From: Synaphobranchus kaupii | Taxonomy: Eukaryota > Chordata > Actinopteri > Anguilliformes > Synaphobranchidae | Reading direction: 5' to 3' | DNA: 64,000 nucleotides | Assembly (NCBI GenBank): GCA_029718625.1 | Contig: CM056389.1 | Coordinates: forward strand, 16,358,296-16,422,295 | Shown here: in pieces, positions 34,591-43,600 of the stretch | Numbering within the stretch: the first letter of the stretch is position 1 | Layout: every line of letters starts with the position of its first letter | Notes under the pieces: model-generated | Database searches by the model: none | What the model saw: the letters and a program-made list of their open reading frames with translations, nothing else | Told to the model about the DNA's origin: nothing | Made by a program: the position numbers and the translations under genes

Positions 34591-34865
34591 TCAAATTGAA
34601 AATGCTTTATTGCCATGAAATACAGTTGTAAATATTGCCAAAGCGTACGCACAGAGAAGCACTAAACACGAGAGCATGAATGCAGATTAATTGGAATTGC
34701 TATACCTAACTGTGGTAACAGTAACAAACACCACATCGCTATAACAGCAATAAATAATAATATTTTTGAGAGCAATTCCATGAATAATAATAATGCTGAA
34801 AAAATTATAAATAATAAATAAAGGGAAAAAATAAAATTGATATATTTTTAGTGGTTAACCAGTGT

Positions 34866-34880
34866 CCCTCTCTCTCTCTT

Positions 34881-34916
<36 letters not shown>
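34866..34916. repeat. (CT)n microsatellite
   Basis: Nearly pure CT run of more than 20 units. A-rich DNA with ATAATAAT words precedes it (34740-34850). Confidence 0.94.
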
Positions 34917-34918
<2 letters not shown>

Positions 34919-35454
34919 TTGTCAGATTTGGGCCCTGCTCTCCCTGTGGAGTGGAAGTAAAGGCAAGATGCAAAATGAGAGCACAAGCTCATTTCAAAAA
35001 CACATCCAGTGTAGACCAAAGGTGGGCTCTACCAAACACGCACCGGCCCTGGAAAAACTCCAGCTGCAGGGTACAGATACAGTGCAGAATTGAGCTAATC
35101 TTCATTTGAGTACGGCATACTATGCGGAAGAAAGCAGATCCATATTTTCCACAGGACTTCCTCTGCTCTGGCTCTTCCTGTCTGTGAGCAATGACGATTT
35201 GTGGTCCATGAGTTAGGTGCTCAGTTATTTAGTTGCTGCATCGTTTCAAATCCCCACCCCAGTCCTGACATTTTTCAAAGAGCAACAGTGACATATTTAA
35301 ACACGGTCAAAGTTCTCTATAATCTTGAGATTATATTGCTTCAGGACAATGCAAATATTCAGTTGATGATTAAACTATCAACAGGATGCTATTTGTGGCA
35401 AATATTTCTGTATGGTCAAAAGATGAGTTCATACCCAACATTAGTCTGATCATG
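34917..35454. other. Unique intergenic DNA, no gene seen
   Basis: Short frames at 34879-35109 and 35201-35449 lack splice support. Nothing recognisable. Confidence 0.4.
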
Positions 35455-35640
35455 TAAGATATATATATATATATAGCCTATATATATAGAGAATAATAAT
35501 CCATGTCGGTATTGGCACAGTGACATTATGCTCAGTCTTTTAAGAATGTAGGCTGAAGAATCTTTTTCATATAAATAGGTCTACCACTCAGACAAAAAAA
35601 AAAAAACTAAGCAACAGCACAATGTTGGTTTATCACACAG
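35455..35640 (+). mobile_element. Palindromic MITE family X, uninterrupted partial copy
   Basis: TA-rich start, then ATCCATGTCGGTATTGGCAC, AGTGACATTATGCTCAGTC, ATGTAGGCTGAAGAATC, CATATAAATAGGTCTACCAC and AATGTTGGTTTATCACACAG. The same blocks occur in the same order at 45450-48240, where they are split by insertions. This copy therefore shows the empty-site arrangement. Its inverted right arm is missing, so it is truncated. Confidence 0.8.
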
Positions 35641-36779
35641 CCCTGTCTAAGGCAAACGGAAATCTATTGCCTCTTACAGCAAGTCCTCCCTGCTGTTAAG
35701 GTTAAGTGAGTTAACAACGGGCTGGCTCGGCTCACTGTAACGTTTAGGCTACCTTGTTTCCTTTCATTCACAGACAACCATTGAAGTTGAACCATTAGTT
35801 CAGTGGTTTGAATGGTCCCCTGTCTCGCCCCTTTCTTCGAGGCCCCGCCTTGAAGGGCAGCTTTGACATTTTGCATTTTCAGTTCAGGGTTTTGGCCGGG
35901 TTTCTGCATGACCATGCGGCAATGATAAAAGCAAACGGATGCAATGCCATTGCATTTGAATTATGTCACTCTTGTGCTGCAAAAGCATGAAAAGGATATG
36001 TTTGAATCCCATATGCAAATGGATAGACTTAATCACACAACACCCACTCTCGGCTCTGGCTGGTGTGTAAATCCCAGCAGAGCTGTTTAGTGAGGCCCCA
36101 GTGCTGGAGTAACTGACCCCAGTCCCTCCCCAGCAGCAATCGCTGTTTGACCAGGTTTATGTGTTCAGCTCAATATGCACTCCCGGAATGCCGTGCAGTG
36201 CAGTGTTGGGTTATGTTTTGACAGTGTGTTTGAAAGTGTAGGTCTACCTGCTGCAGCAGGTGTCTGTTATCTATTAGTGATGGAAATAAGAGGTTGGGGG
36301 ACCTCCTCTCTTTACATTGTGCCCATGTGATGCATTCAGAAGCCCGTTGGTGTGCGTTGGTGCACGCATTAATTATTTGAGGGGCTGCAGACGTGCTGCA
36401 GACGTGCATGCAGAGAGGTTGCAATGTTGGCAGCATTAGAATTATGAATGGATAGAAGTAAAGCCCCTGAGCCAAGCCTGTACTGAGCATGTCTCTCTTC
36501 CGAGGGCAAATCATTAGAGCTTCCAATTGAAATTGGAAAATCATGCTGGGGCGTCACCATAGTCTCTCCTGAGAGGGTGAAAACCCAGGGTTAAAAAACA
36601 CCTTGTCACCTGATCGCCTCTTAGCTCGCTGCTCACTGGATCCAGGGGAAGAAGTAGATACACAAATCTCAAACATGCAAACAAAGTCATGACCCCATTA
36701 ATCACAAGTCGTCTATAATTCTGGAAATGTATTTATTGAAATATTTACATATATACACTTTTATCGCTGGTGTCCTGAT
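35641..36779. other. Unique intergenic DNA, no gene seen
   Basis: Short frames only. A small inverted word pair, CTGCAGACGTGC repeated near 36385-36412, is local. No exon signal was accepted. Confidence 0.4.
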
Positions 36780-37110
36780 GTTATCCTTCTTTTTTTATTT
36801 TCTCTCACTTGCTTGATCTTATTGCTGTACAGGACTGTTTTCTTTGCATTGTTTCTTTTTCCTGTTTTGATTTTCTTTTTATATTTATTCTGTTTTGATT
36901 TTGTATCTTATGTTTTATCTGTTTTTGTTGTAAAGCATCTTTGAGCACTTGGAAGGAAAAGCATTATCATATTTTTATTTTATGTTTTTATTATTATATT
37001 TTTATTTTATGTTTTTATTTTTTTATTGTATTTATTTTTTATTTTATTGTTTTATTATTATTATTATTTTATTATTTTATTTTATGTTTTTATTATTATT
37101 ATTAAAAGTA
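36780..37110 (+). mobile_element. LINE 3' tail followed by AT-rich microsatellite
   Basis: GTTGTAAAGCATCTTTGAGCACTTGG is a LINE/SINE 3'-end word. It is followed by about 140 bp of TTTTATTTTATGTTTTTATT repeats and ATT runs, which probably grew from the retroposon tail. No coding part remains. Confidence 0.55.
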
Positions 37111-37339
37111 ATTTAAGGCCCATCCCATTGCTGTAAGGTCCTCCTCATTAGGGGGTGCACCAGTATCTTATAAAATGCTAGCCTTCAACTGCAGGTACAG
37201 TACTCCAGTTCAGGAGGGGGGCGACACCCTGCCAGCCAATCAGCATGCCAGACTCCCAAGGCTATGCTGCCAGAATTACCATGCCACACCCAACATTACC
37301 CTGTGAATGACTATGCTGCTAATCACCATACCAAACCAT

Positions 37340-37665
37340 ACCACTCTATTGAAATGGTCATGTAAACGCCATTATGCTGTGTATTCAAAACCCGATTAAC
37401 ACACAAGGGGGGTATTTCACAAAGCAGGGTTACGTAGTTAGCTGGATAACTGCACTGAATAAAACCCGGAACCCTCCCAAATCTGGAACATGGACTGAAG
37501 TAAAAAGAGCTGTTCCGGGTTTTACTCAATGCAGTTATCCAGCTAACCCAGTAATCCTGCTTTGTGAAATACTCCCCAGGCATGTAAATCGGGTTTCAAA
37601 TACACAGAATATGTCCTTACATAATGGAGTTTACCATGCCATGACCATTTCAATAGAGTATTGCC
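37340..37665. mobile_element. Large fold-back (palindromic) element
   Basis: Two arms of about 130 bp are inverted copies around a centre near 37492. The outer part is CTCTATTGAAATGGTCATGTAA / inverse of CCATGACCATTTCAATAGAG. The inner part is GTATTTCACAAAGCAGGGTT...TAGCTGGATAACTGCACTGA / inverse of TCAATGCAGTTATCCAGCTA...CCTGCTTTGTGAAATAC. It is non-coding; the frames across it simply read the arms. The superfamily cannot be assigned, as no clear target duplication is visible. Confidence 0.82.
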
Positions 37666-37683
37666 ATAATCGGGTGAAGATTG

Positions 37684-37832
37684 GGAGTATTGGTGGTAAC
37701 TGCACTGAATAAAATACAGAACCCTCCCAAATCTGGAACATGGACTGATGTAAAAAGAGCTGTTCTGGGTTGTACTCAGTGCAGTTATCCAGCTAACTCC
37801 GTAATCCTGCTTTGTGAAACAGGACCCTGGTG
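37684..37832. mobile_element. Second, truncated copy of the fold-back core
   Basis: Repeats the central part of the preceding element (GTAACTGCACTGAATAAAAT...AGCTGTTCTGGGTTGTACTC...CCAGCTAACTCCGTAATCC) in the same orientation. It has the right arm intact and the left arm cut. A further 25-bp scrap, GAATCCTGCTTTGTGGAATACCC, follows at 37867. Confidence 0.8.
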
Positions 37833-37851
37833 TAGGAAAGATGCTAATAAT

Positions 37852-38202
37852 TTAGGAATAATTTAGGAATCCTGCTTTGTGGAATACCCCCCAGGTCTCC
37901 CCCCCCCCCCCCCCCCAGAACTGAGGGAGGATGTTACAGTGATGGGATGTGCCAATCCAATCAAAAATTTGGCTGACTGACCAATTAGTTAGGTGACAAA
38001 AGTTGATGTGCTGAAGATCACAGGTCAGAAGGCCCCCCTTAACAGTGCGGTACGGATTGTACTCCGCCCTCCAGTGCTGCGCCCACTCTATCTCACGGGG
38101 GCGTGGTCTCTGGTGCCCCGCCCCTCCTTGGTCTCTTCTGACCATTCCTTGGGCTCCGGGCCTCCAGGCATCACTGCCACGCCCACGCTGGTCTGAGGCC
38201 AT
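37852..38202 (-). CDS. Unidentified coiled-coil gene, last seen exon
   Basis: The acceptor is CCGTCTCTCCCCCAG/ATGGCC, and the exon is entered in phase 0 from the exon at 38476-38620. It reads an arginine- and tryptophan-rich segment (REIEWAQHWRAEYNPYRTV within it) and stays open to a stop at 37852. The last 30 or so codons cross a G-homopolymer (minus sense) at 37897-37918 and look non-coding. The true end may therefore be earlier, through a donor I cannot fix, or may vary with tract length. The upstream half is well supported by phase; the downstream half is doubtful. Confidence 0.55.
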   Translation of the reverse strand: MASDQRGRGSDAWRPGAQGMVRRDQGGAGHQRPRPREIEWAQHWRAEYNPYRTVKGGLLTCDLQHINFCHLTNWSVSQIFDWIGTSHHCNILPQFWGGGGGETWGVFHKAGFLNYS

Positions 38203-38475
38203 CTGGGGGAGAGACGGAGCGGTCACTCACATATACGTCTGTACATATGCAAGTATGGGACTGCAAAATAGAGCCTTAGGATGTAGACGGCAGTGTGTGC
38301 ATGTAAACAGGACAGTAACACATAACTTTCTATGGAGTTTAGAATCAAAAATGACTAAATCCTATCTTGTTTGCCTACTGTAACAGTGCAATTTACTGAC
38401 CCTATATTAGCTTGCAATCTGTTGTAGCACTATATTAGGTACAGCTCAGTATTAGCACTGGTAAAGCTTCTTCAC

Positions 38476-38620
38476 CTGTGTCTGGCTGGAAGGTCGTGGT
38501 TTGTGGATCACCTGTTCCTCCGTGAACCAGCGGTTGGGTCGGTAATTACCGAATACCATCTTTACCCATCGGGGTTTCTCTTTCCTCCTCCGAACTCCAC
38601 TGTCCTGCTGGGCCAGCATC
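38476..38620 (-). CDS. Unidentified coiled-coil gene, exon 6
   Basis: 145 nt, from acceptor CTCTGTTGCAG to donor ACACAG/GTGAAG. It completes a CAG codon and then reads 48 codons: a basic run (RRRKEKPRW) then VKMVFGNYRPNRWFTEEQV. Other phases contain stops, so the phase carried from exon 5 is the only open one. The basic, aromatic block looks like a folded or RNA/protein-binding motif, but I cannot name it. Confidence 0.8.
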
Positions 38621-38796
38621 CTGCAACAGAGAACACACCATTCTCATGCAACTTTTCGCCACATTTCAGTATTTTTTTAAATTTTCATTTCATGATCATC
38701 TTGTCTGTACAGCTTTGTCTTCTTGACTGCATGTTACATGTCGCCTTAATAGTGAGTAAGATTCCCACAGACACAAGTGTCCTATTTGATACTCAC

Positions 38797-38843
38797 TGCT
38801 CTTGAGGGTCAGCCTGTTTCTGGGACTCCTGACTTTCCTCTCC
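38797..38843 (-). CDS. Unidentified coiled-coil gene, exon 5
   Basis: A 47-nt exon (acceptor CTGATGCAG, donor GAGCA/GTGAGT). It enters in phase 0 and leaves in phase 2. It reads the acidic, Gln-rich GEESQESQKQADPQEQ when joined to exon 6. Both junctions agree in phase with their neighbours. Confidence 0.75.
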
Positions 38844-39002
38844 CTGCATCAGAAAACTCATTACTAATCTCTTTTCACCTGCATCGAAGGCTAAAACACA
38901 TTTTACAGGCATCGGGTGTGTATACACTCAGGCAAAAACTGCTTGTGCCAATCATCACATTTTACTATCCTGCCACTAGTCTAGTCAAGTTGGTGTACTT
39001 AC

Positions 39003-39049
39003 ATGTCCATCTCTGTCCAACGCTTCAGTAGCTGGTACAACGTTCTCAT
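39003..39049 (-). CDS. Unidentified coiled-coil gene, exon 4
   Basis: 47 nt between acceptor CCCTTCTAG and donor GGACAT/GTAAGT, a consensus 5' splice site. It completes a GAT codon from exon 3, reads DENVVPATEALDRDGH and ends in phase 0. Low complexity and acidic; likely a linker. Confidence 0.75.
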
Positions 39050-39331
39050 CTAGAAGGGACGAACGAGAAAGCCAATAATCAAGAAAAGGCTAAAATATAT
39101 TTTTACAATAATTTAAATCTGTTTTAACACACGCCTTGCGGCACCTTGCCCAACTAGCTGTGTTCTGTAAATTTAATACCGCCAGATACTTAATAGCTAG
39201 TCAATAGTATGCTACATATCACTATTCATTGATTTTAGCAAGCTACATAGCTTGCTGGCTATTACTGTGTATCTTATAGCTATCCACCAGTGATGCCAGT
39301 TGTAGATAACCAGAAAGGTGCCGAAGCTCAC

Positions 39332-39432
39332 CTTCCACAGAGAGGGTCTCCTGCACGGTGGGGTAGTCAGGGGTAGGAGTGGGGGATGGAGGTTTCTGGA
39401 GGTCAGCCAGTTCACCAACGACATAAACGACC
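39332..39432 (-). CDS. Unidentified coiled-coil gene, exon 3
   Basis: 101 nt between acceptor GCTTTCAG and donor GGAAG/GTGAGC. It joins exon 2 through an ATG codon split 2+1 and reads a hydrophobic VVYVVGELADL segment, then a proline/threonine-rich linker (KPPSPTPTPDYPTVQET). It ends in phase 1, matching exon 4. It probably marks the end of the coiled coil and the start of a flexible linker. Confidence 0.8.
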
Positions 39433-39676
39433 CTGAAAGCAAGATGATTACAGTTTTAAACCACCACTGTACATTGGAATATCAGCTATTTAGGGCAGAT
39501 TTTGCCAGTTGGAATAGCAGCTACTTAACGTAAAGAAAATGTTAGCAGTAATCCACATGTCCACACCCACCATGATAGCCAATGGCAAAGAGCATTTTGT
39601 TCATTGTCTAATCCTTGTACATTATTACCTATCCCTCAGGGCGATTGTCAATAAGAGGAAGTACTGCGGTACTCAC

Positions 39677-39805
39677 ATCTTCCGCAGGCTGGCTGCCTCT
39701 GCCCTCTCCTCCTCCAGGGCCTTCTGTGACTCCAGCATTTGCCTCTCAAATCCCTCCTCAAACCGCTCCATAGCCAGCTGCTGGGACTCTTCCTGTTTGA
39801 TCTTC
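39677..39805 (-). CDS. Unidentified coiled-coil gene, exon 2
   Basis: 129 nt between acceptor TTTGCAG and donor AAGAT/GTGAGT. It reads KIKQEESQQLAMERFEEGFE and continues to ALEEERAEAASLRK, a strongly helical, Glu/Gln/Arg-rich stretch that extends the coiled coil of exon 1. Phases match both neighbours. Confidence 0.85.
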
Positions 39806-39999
39806 CTGCAAAGCGGCGAGAACCACACGGCTTCAGCCTTTGCCTCCACAGCTTCAAACTTACCCTACAGAGCTTCAGCCATTACGTGCAAGCTTCTGCC
39901 TGCAAATCGGCCTTCCCGTGCACAGCTCTTCTTAAGCACGATTATAATCATCAATATAATTTCTACAAGTATACAAGGCCCAACGGCCACCATACTTAC

Positions 40000-40481
40000 T
40001 GCTGCAGAACAGTTTCCAGTTTCCCATGGAGCTCTGCTGCATCCTCCAGCTTTATGTCCTGGGACTGGCAGAGCTGCTTCATGGCCTCCAGCTTCTCCTC
40101 ACTCGCGTCCAACCTCTCTTCTCCCTGCTCTAACTTTTTCGCCAGGCTTTCGGCTGTGACTTCGTACAAGAGGATCTCCGCCAGTTGTCCCTCTTTGGCC
40201 TGGCACAGCTTTGACATGTCCTCCAGCTCCGTCGCATTGTTCCAAAGGAGCTGGGTCACGGTCTCCAGACTTCCTAACCTCTCTTGTCCGATTTGTCTCT
40301 CGGCCGCCAGGTTGTTCATCGTGGCCTCAAGTTTCTCCTCCGTGGACTGGCAGAGCTGTAACATGTCCGCCACCTTCCTCTCGCTCACCTCAAGCCTTGA
40401 TGCCATGGCAGCCAGCTCCTCCTCCTTGTTATTAACAAGCTGGGTCATGGTCTCCAAGCTTTCTAACCTGTTAGTGAATTT
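40000..40481 (-). CDS. Unidentified coiled-coil gene, main coiled-coil exon
   Basis: About 482 nt encoding 160 residues, from an acceptor near 40482 (CACGACAG/AAATTC; an alternative at 40468 is AACAG/GTTAGA) to a consensus donor, CAGCA/GTAAGT. It is a continuous coiled coil, rich in Glu, Gln, Leu and Met with no proline. It has an internal repeat: RLESLETMTQL and RLGSLETVTQL are 63 residues apart, exactly nine heptads. Three LCQ motifs (QLCQSTEEKLE, KLCQAKEGQLA, QLCQSQDIKLE) lie 45-49 residues apart. It is probably a scaffold or dimerising protein. The family is not recognised, and upstream exons are uncertain. Confidence 0.85.
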
Positions 40482-40869
40482 CTGTCGTGATCACATAATT
40501 TTCTTATGCTATGGAAATCGCTCATAAAGTATGGAATAAAGTCAAAACATTACCTGCATTATTAAAGCCAGATGTGTCATTTCTAAGATTATGTAGTTAT
40601 TTTCTATCTTTTATGCCTATTATGTGGTGTGTACAGTGCAAGTTTCAACACGGGAGGAATCTCAAATACGCCTGCATGACAATACACAATTCAAATTGGG
40701 AGCAGTAATATCTTGAAACTAATTGTAATTGATTGACAACCTTAATATAAAAAAGAACGCATTCTAAGCTTAAATAAGTATAATATAGGTAATTATTTGG
40801 ACAGTTGGGAGCGATTGTCAGGGCTCTGCGTTTCACGAGCGTATTTCAGAACATTACGCATCTACTTAC

Positions 40870-40920
40870 GCAAGTGTCTGCGTCTCCGTGGTTTTGCGCA
40901 CAAGAGCGCGTTATACGCAT
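40870..40920 (-). CDS. Candidate first coding exon of the coiled-coil gene
   Basis: An ATG with G at -3 (minus strand, 40918-40920) opens 17 codons (MRITRSCAQNHGDADTC) ending in phase 0 at a strong donor core, TTGC/GTAAGT. Phase 0 matches the start of the 40000-40481 exon. The base before the donor is C rather than the usual G. The exon sits within 60 bp of a piggyBac-like reading frame on the other strand. Possible but unproven. Confidence 0.3.
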
Positions 40921-40949
40921 ATCGTAGGCCTACTGACCACCGGTGAGAA

Positions 40950-41112
40950 ATCGTTTTGTTTGTACAATGTCAAAGCGACAAAAAAAAATTCCGTGCTTGA
41001 GGCTGCTGAATTCTGGAGTCGTTCTCTGGATTCAGATGAGGAGACTTGCATCCACGACTCTTCATCTGAAGCAGAAAGCATGGATTCCATAGCTAAGTGT
41101 TGCCGTGTGTAG
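40950..41112 (+). pseudogene. Possible piggyBac-like transposase N-terminal fragment
   Basis: A short start, MSKRQKK, is followed after an A-homopolymer by a different phase reading VLEAAEFWSRSLDSDEE...HDSSSEAESMD. It then stops just before a GT microsatellite. An acidic 'SDEE/SSSE' N-terminus after a KR-rich start is typical of piggyBac transposases in vertebrates. The nine-A run has apparently shifted the frame. The catalytic part is absent. A TTAA-ended GCGCCAAGGGGTTAA at about 42980-42994 could be the 3' end of the same element; no matching left end was found. Confidence 0.35.
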
Positions 41113-41118
41113 GCTACA

Positions 41119-41120
<2 letters not shown>

Positions 41121-41166
<46 letters not shown>

Positions 41167-41181
41167 GTGTGTGTGTGTGTT
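41121..41181. repeat. (GT)n microsatellite
   Basis: About 30 GT units, one GC interruption. Confidence 0.95.
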
Positions 41182-41476
41182 TTACGGTGTTGCATTCAGA
41201 GTAGAATAGCTAACTAGCCACATAAAGGCTAGCTAGGTTAAGTTATATTGTTTGATGTCATAGAGTTGTACAGTAGTGGCACGAGTTCAGAATTACAGGA
41301 CCTGTAGTCTTATTCTGGTTCAGTTTATTTTATACCTAGTTAGCTAGCAACCGATTAGGTATTAGCTATAAACTAAGCCTGATTAAGGCTCAATGATAAT
41401 GTATGGGCAGTCTGTGGGAAAAAATCCCTGCCTGAGTTGACTTGGGTTTTTATACCACAAGTAATGACAAATGTTA

Positions 41477-41516
<40 letters not shown>

Positions 41517-43600
41517 AATGTAATTATTTAATTCTTATTTTATTTATTTAATCATTTTTTTCTCGTGTTTCACTAGTCACTCTCACTCAAAAAAAAAAAA
41601 CACAAATGGGGAAATATACTAATAAAGATATTGCAATGTACAATCTAAGATGTATCTAATTTAATTATGTTGAATTATTGCAATAAAAGTGTTTAAAAAA
41701 AAAAGAGTAAACAATAGTGGTGAGGTGTAAATCTTTGGCCAGATTTCAGATTTAGCTTTCTCAGAATCTATACATATAAATAAATCAATTTTATTTCATT
41801 TCAAAATGGTATTTTATATCCAAAAACATTGTAAGATGACTGTATATTACCTCAAAACTATTCTCTAAACAGGATCTTGTTATGAACTCCTATCATTATT
41901 CCTCTGTGCCCCCTTAGTTTTTTTTTTAGGTAGGTGCAGGTTACCCTTGATTATGGCAAGACTGTCACGTTACAAGGAATTTATACTATATTATAATAGA
42001 AGCTTCCATGTGTGGCCTCTCCTTCATTATGTTGGGTGAAACAGCATAGCTAATATAGGGACATAAATGGATGACATGGCAGCTAGTTGTCCCGTATAGT
42101 AATCCATGGGCTGGCGTACGTTTAGATACGAGATAGTTGTAATAATTCATATGGTCCTGTACGTTGTGTGCCTGTTCTCATACATTGTTAGGCTGACTGG
42201 TTGGTAATAAATTACCTTTTATGACCACAATGGGGCTGTATTGGGCATTTTTGGCACTGGAAACAAAACTGAGACAAAGAAATGGATTATCCAAGGGTCA
42301 TTACCTTTGTTAATTGGCACCTCATAGGACATGATAATGTGCTTCAAATGGACAATAAAGCCGTGTTCGTATTTGGATAGCCAGGATAGTTTTGGATAGC
42401 TGCATAGTTTTTCATGGCTTTTCACAGGTTTGGATAGGCTTGGGTAGGTTTTTGGACACCTATATCCATTCCCCTAATCTTTTGCGAAAGTTGGAAATTA
42501 TCTAATGATATAGATGCAAATATATTTCCAATGAGTCAAAAGTGTTCTTGTTGAAAAACTGAGTATCTCCTGAATTACTGCAATGCACAATTATCCAATT
42601 TGGGTAGATTTTTGGACACCAAGGTACACTGTTTCAAATTGCCTCATGGTACTTGAGCAGTAATACATATCCGTTTCATATTATGTAAACATGCAGACTG
42701 GAGGTTTGTATACCAGAAAATGTAAAGTTTTACCTTATTCACATACGTAACTCTCAGGGGTTCACTGTAAACTGGAGTGGTGGAACTTCGTTTTTCACTG
42801 GGGGTTGTGTATTTCACTGCTCATAATTTACATATGAATTATGAAGATACATTAATTTAAGGAATGATAATAAATGTTAATTTAAGATATTATTGGTGTC
42901 CGTGTACCGTTGACATCTGGAGTTATAAAGCTTTCTACAGAACGGAACAAAACAGACAAAACGGGTAAAATTTAGCCTCAGCGCCAAGGGGTTAAACCTC
43001 CATTGATTAACATTGGAACTCCTTGGTGCCTTAGTATTCCAAGCTGGCAGTTAACTGACAAAAATTAAGCCTAATACTCTTGTTACCAAGCTAAAGTTTC
43101 TCCATCCTTACCATCTTAATCAAAAAATAAATAAACAAAAAGTATCGCAATACTTAATGAGACGAACCACCTCTCTGATATTCTTTAATTGTATTGCTGC
43201 CTGCTACAAATTCAAATTGTTTACAAAATTAACTTTGTGCTAACTCCAGCTAAATTAGATAATCAGCTAGCTAATAGCAACCTACTAATGTTAAAAAAAC
43301 GAACTAACTTTCAGTCCAACTACGAAACGGCGATAGAAAACTGGGTAGAGCAGTTTCCAGGGCAAGAGTAGGCCTACGGTATATGTTACTGTTAGTTCGT
43401 CTGCAGACGTACTAGCTTCACAGCTCGGTGGGAGCCTTTCTTGTTCATCACCTGAGGTTTCAGTTTGTGTTTCTTTCTTTTTTGAAAAAGCTACTAATTT
43501 TTGGGATTTTATGTAATAATAATGCCTGTCGTTCATTTTTCTCCTGCTTTTCTACACCCACTTGCGTGCCAATTGCCCTCCATTTTGTCTCTTGCTGTAC
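41182..43600. other. AT-rich intergenic DNA, no gene seen
   Basis: Includes an ATT microsatellite (41476-41512), A-runs and unique AT-rich DNA that may be the degraded interior of a piggyBac-like element ending at 42994. A minus-strand frame near 43430-43490 reads KKKETQTETSGDEQERLPPS but has no usable splice sites. No gene is called. Confidence 0.4.

Noticed and set aside
37323..37712. Open frames of 86 and 112 codons on opposite strands
   Set aside because: They read the two arms of the fold-back element and share the same peptide motifs for that reason.
39539..40527. Plus-strand frames of 206 and 262 codons, Ser/Cys/Leu-rich
   Set aside because: They are antisense shadows of the coiled-coil exons; their apparent length reflects Glu/Gln-rich coding on the other strand.
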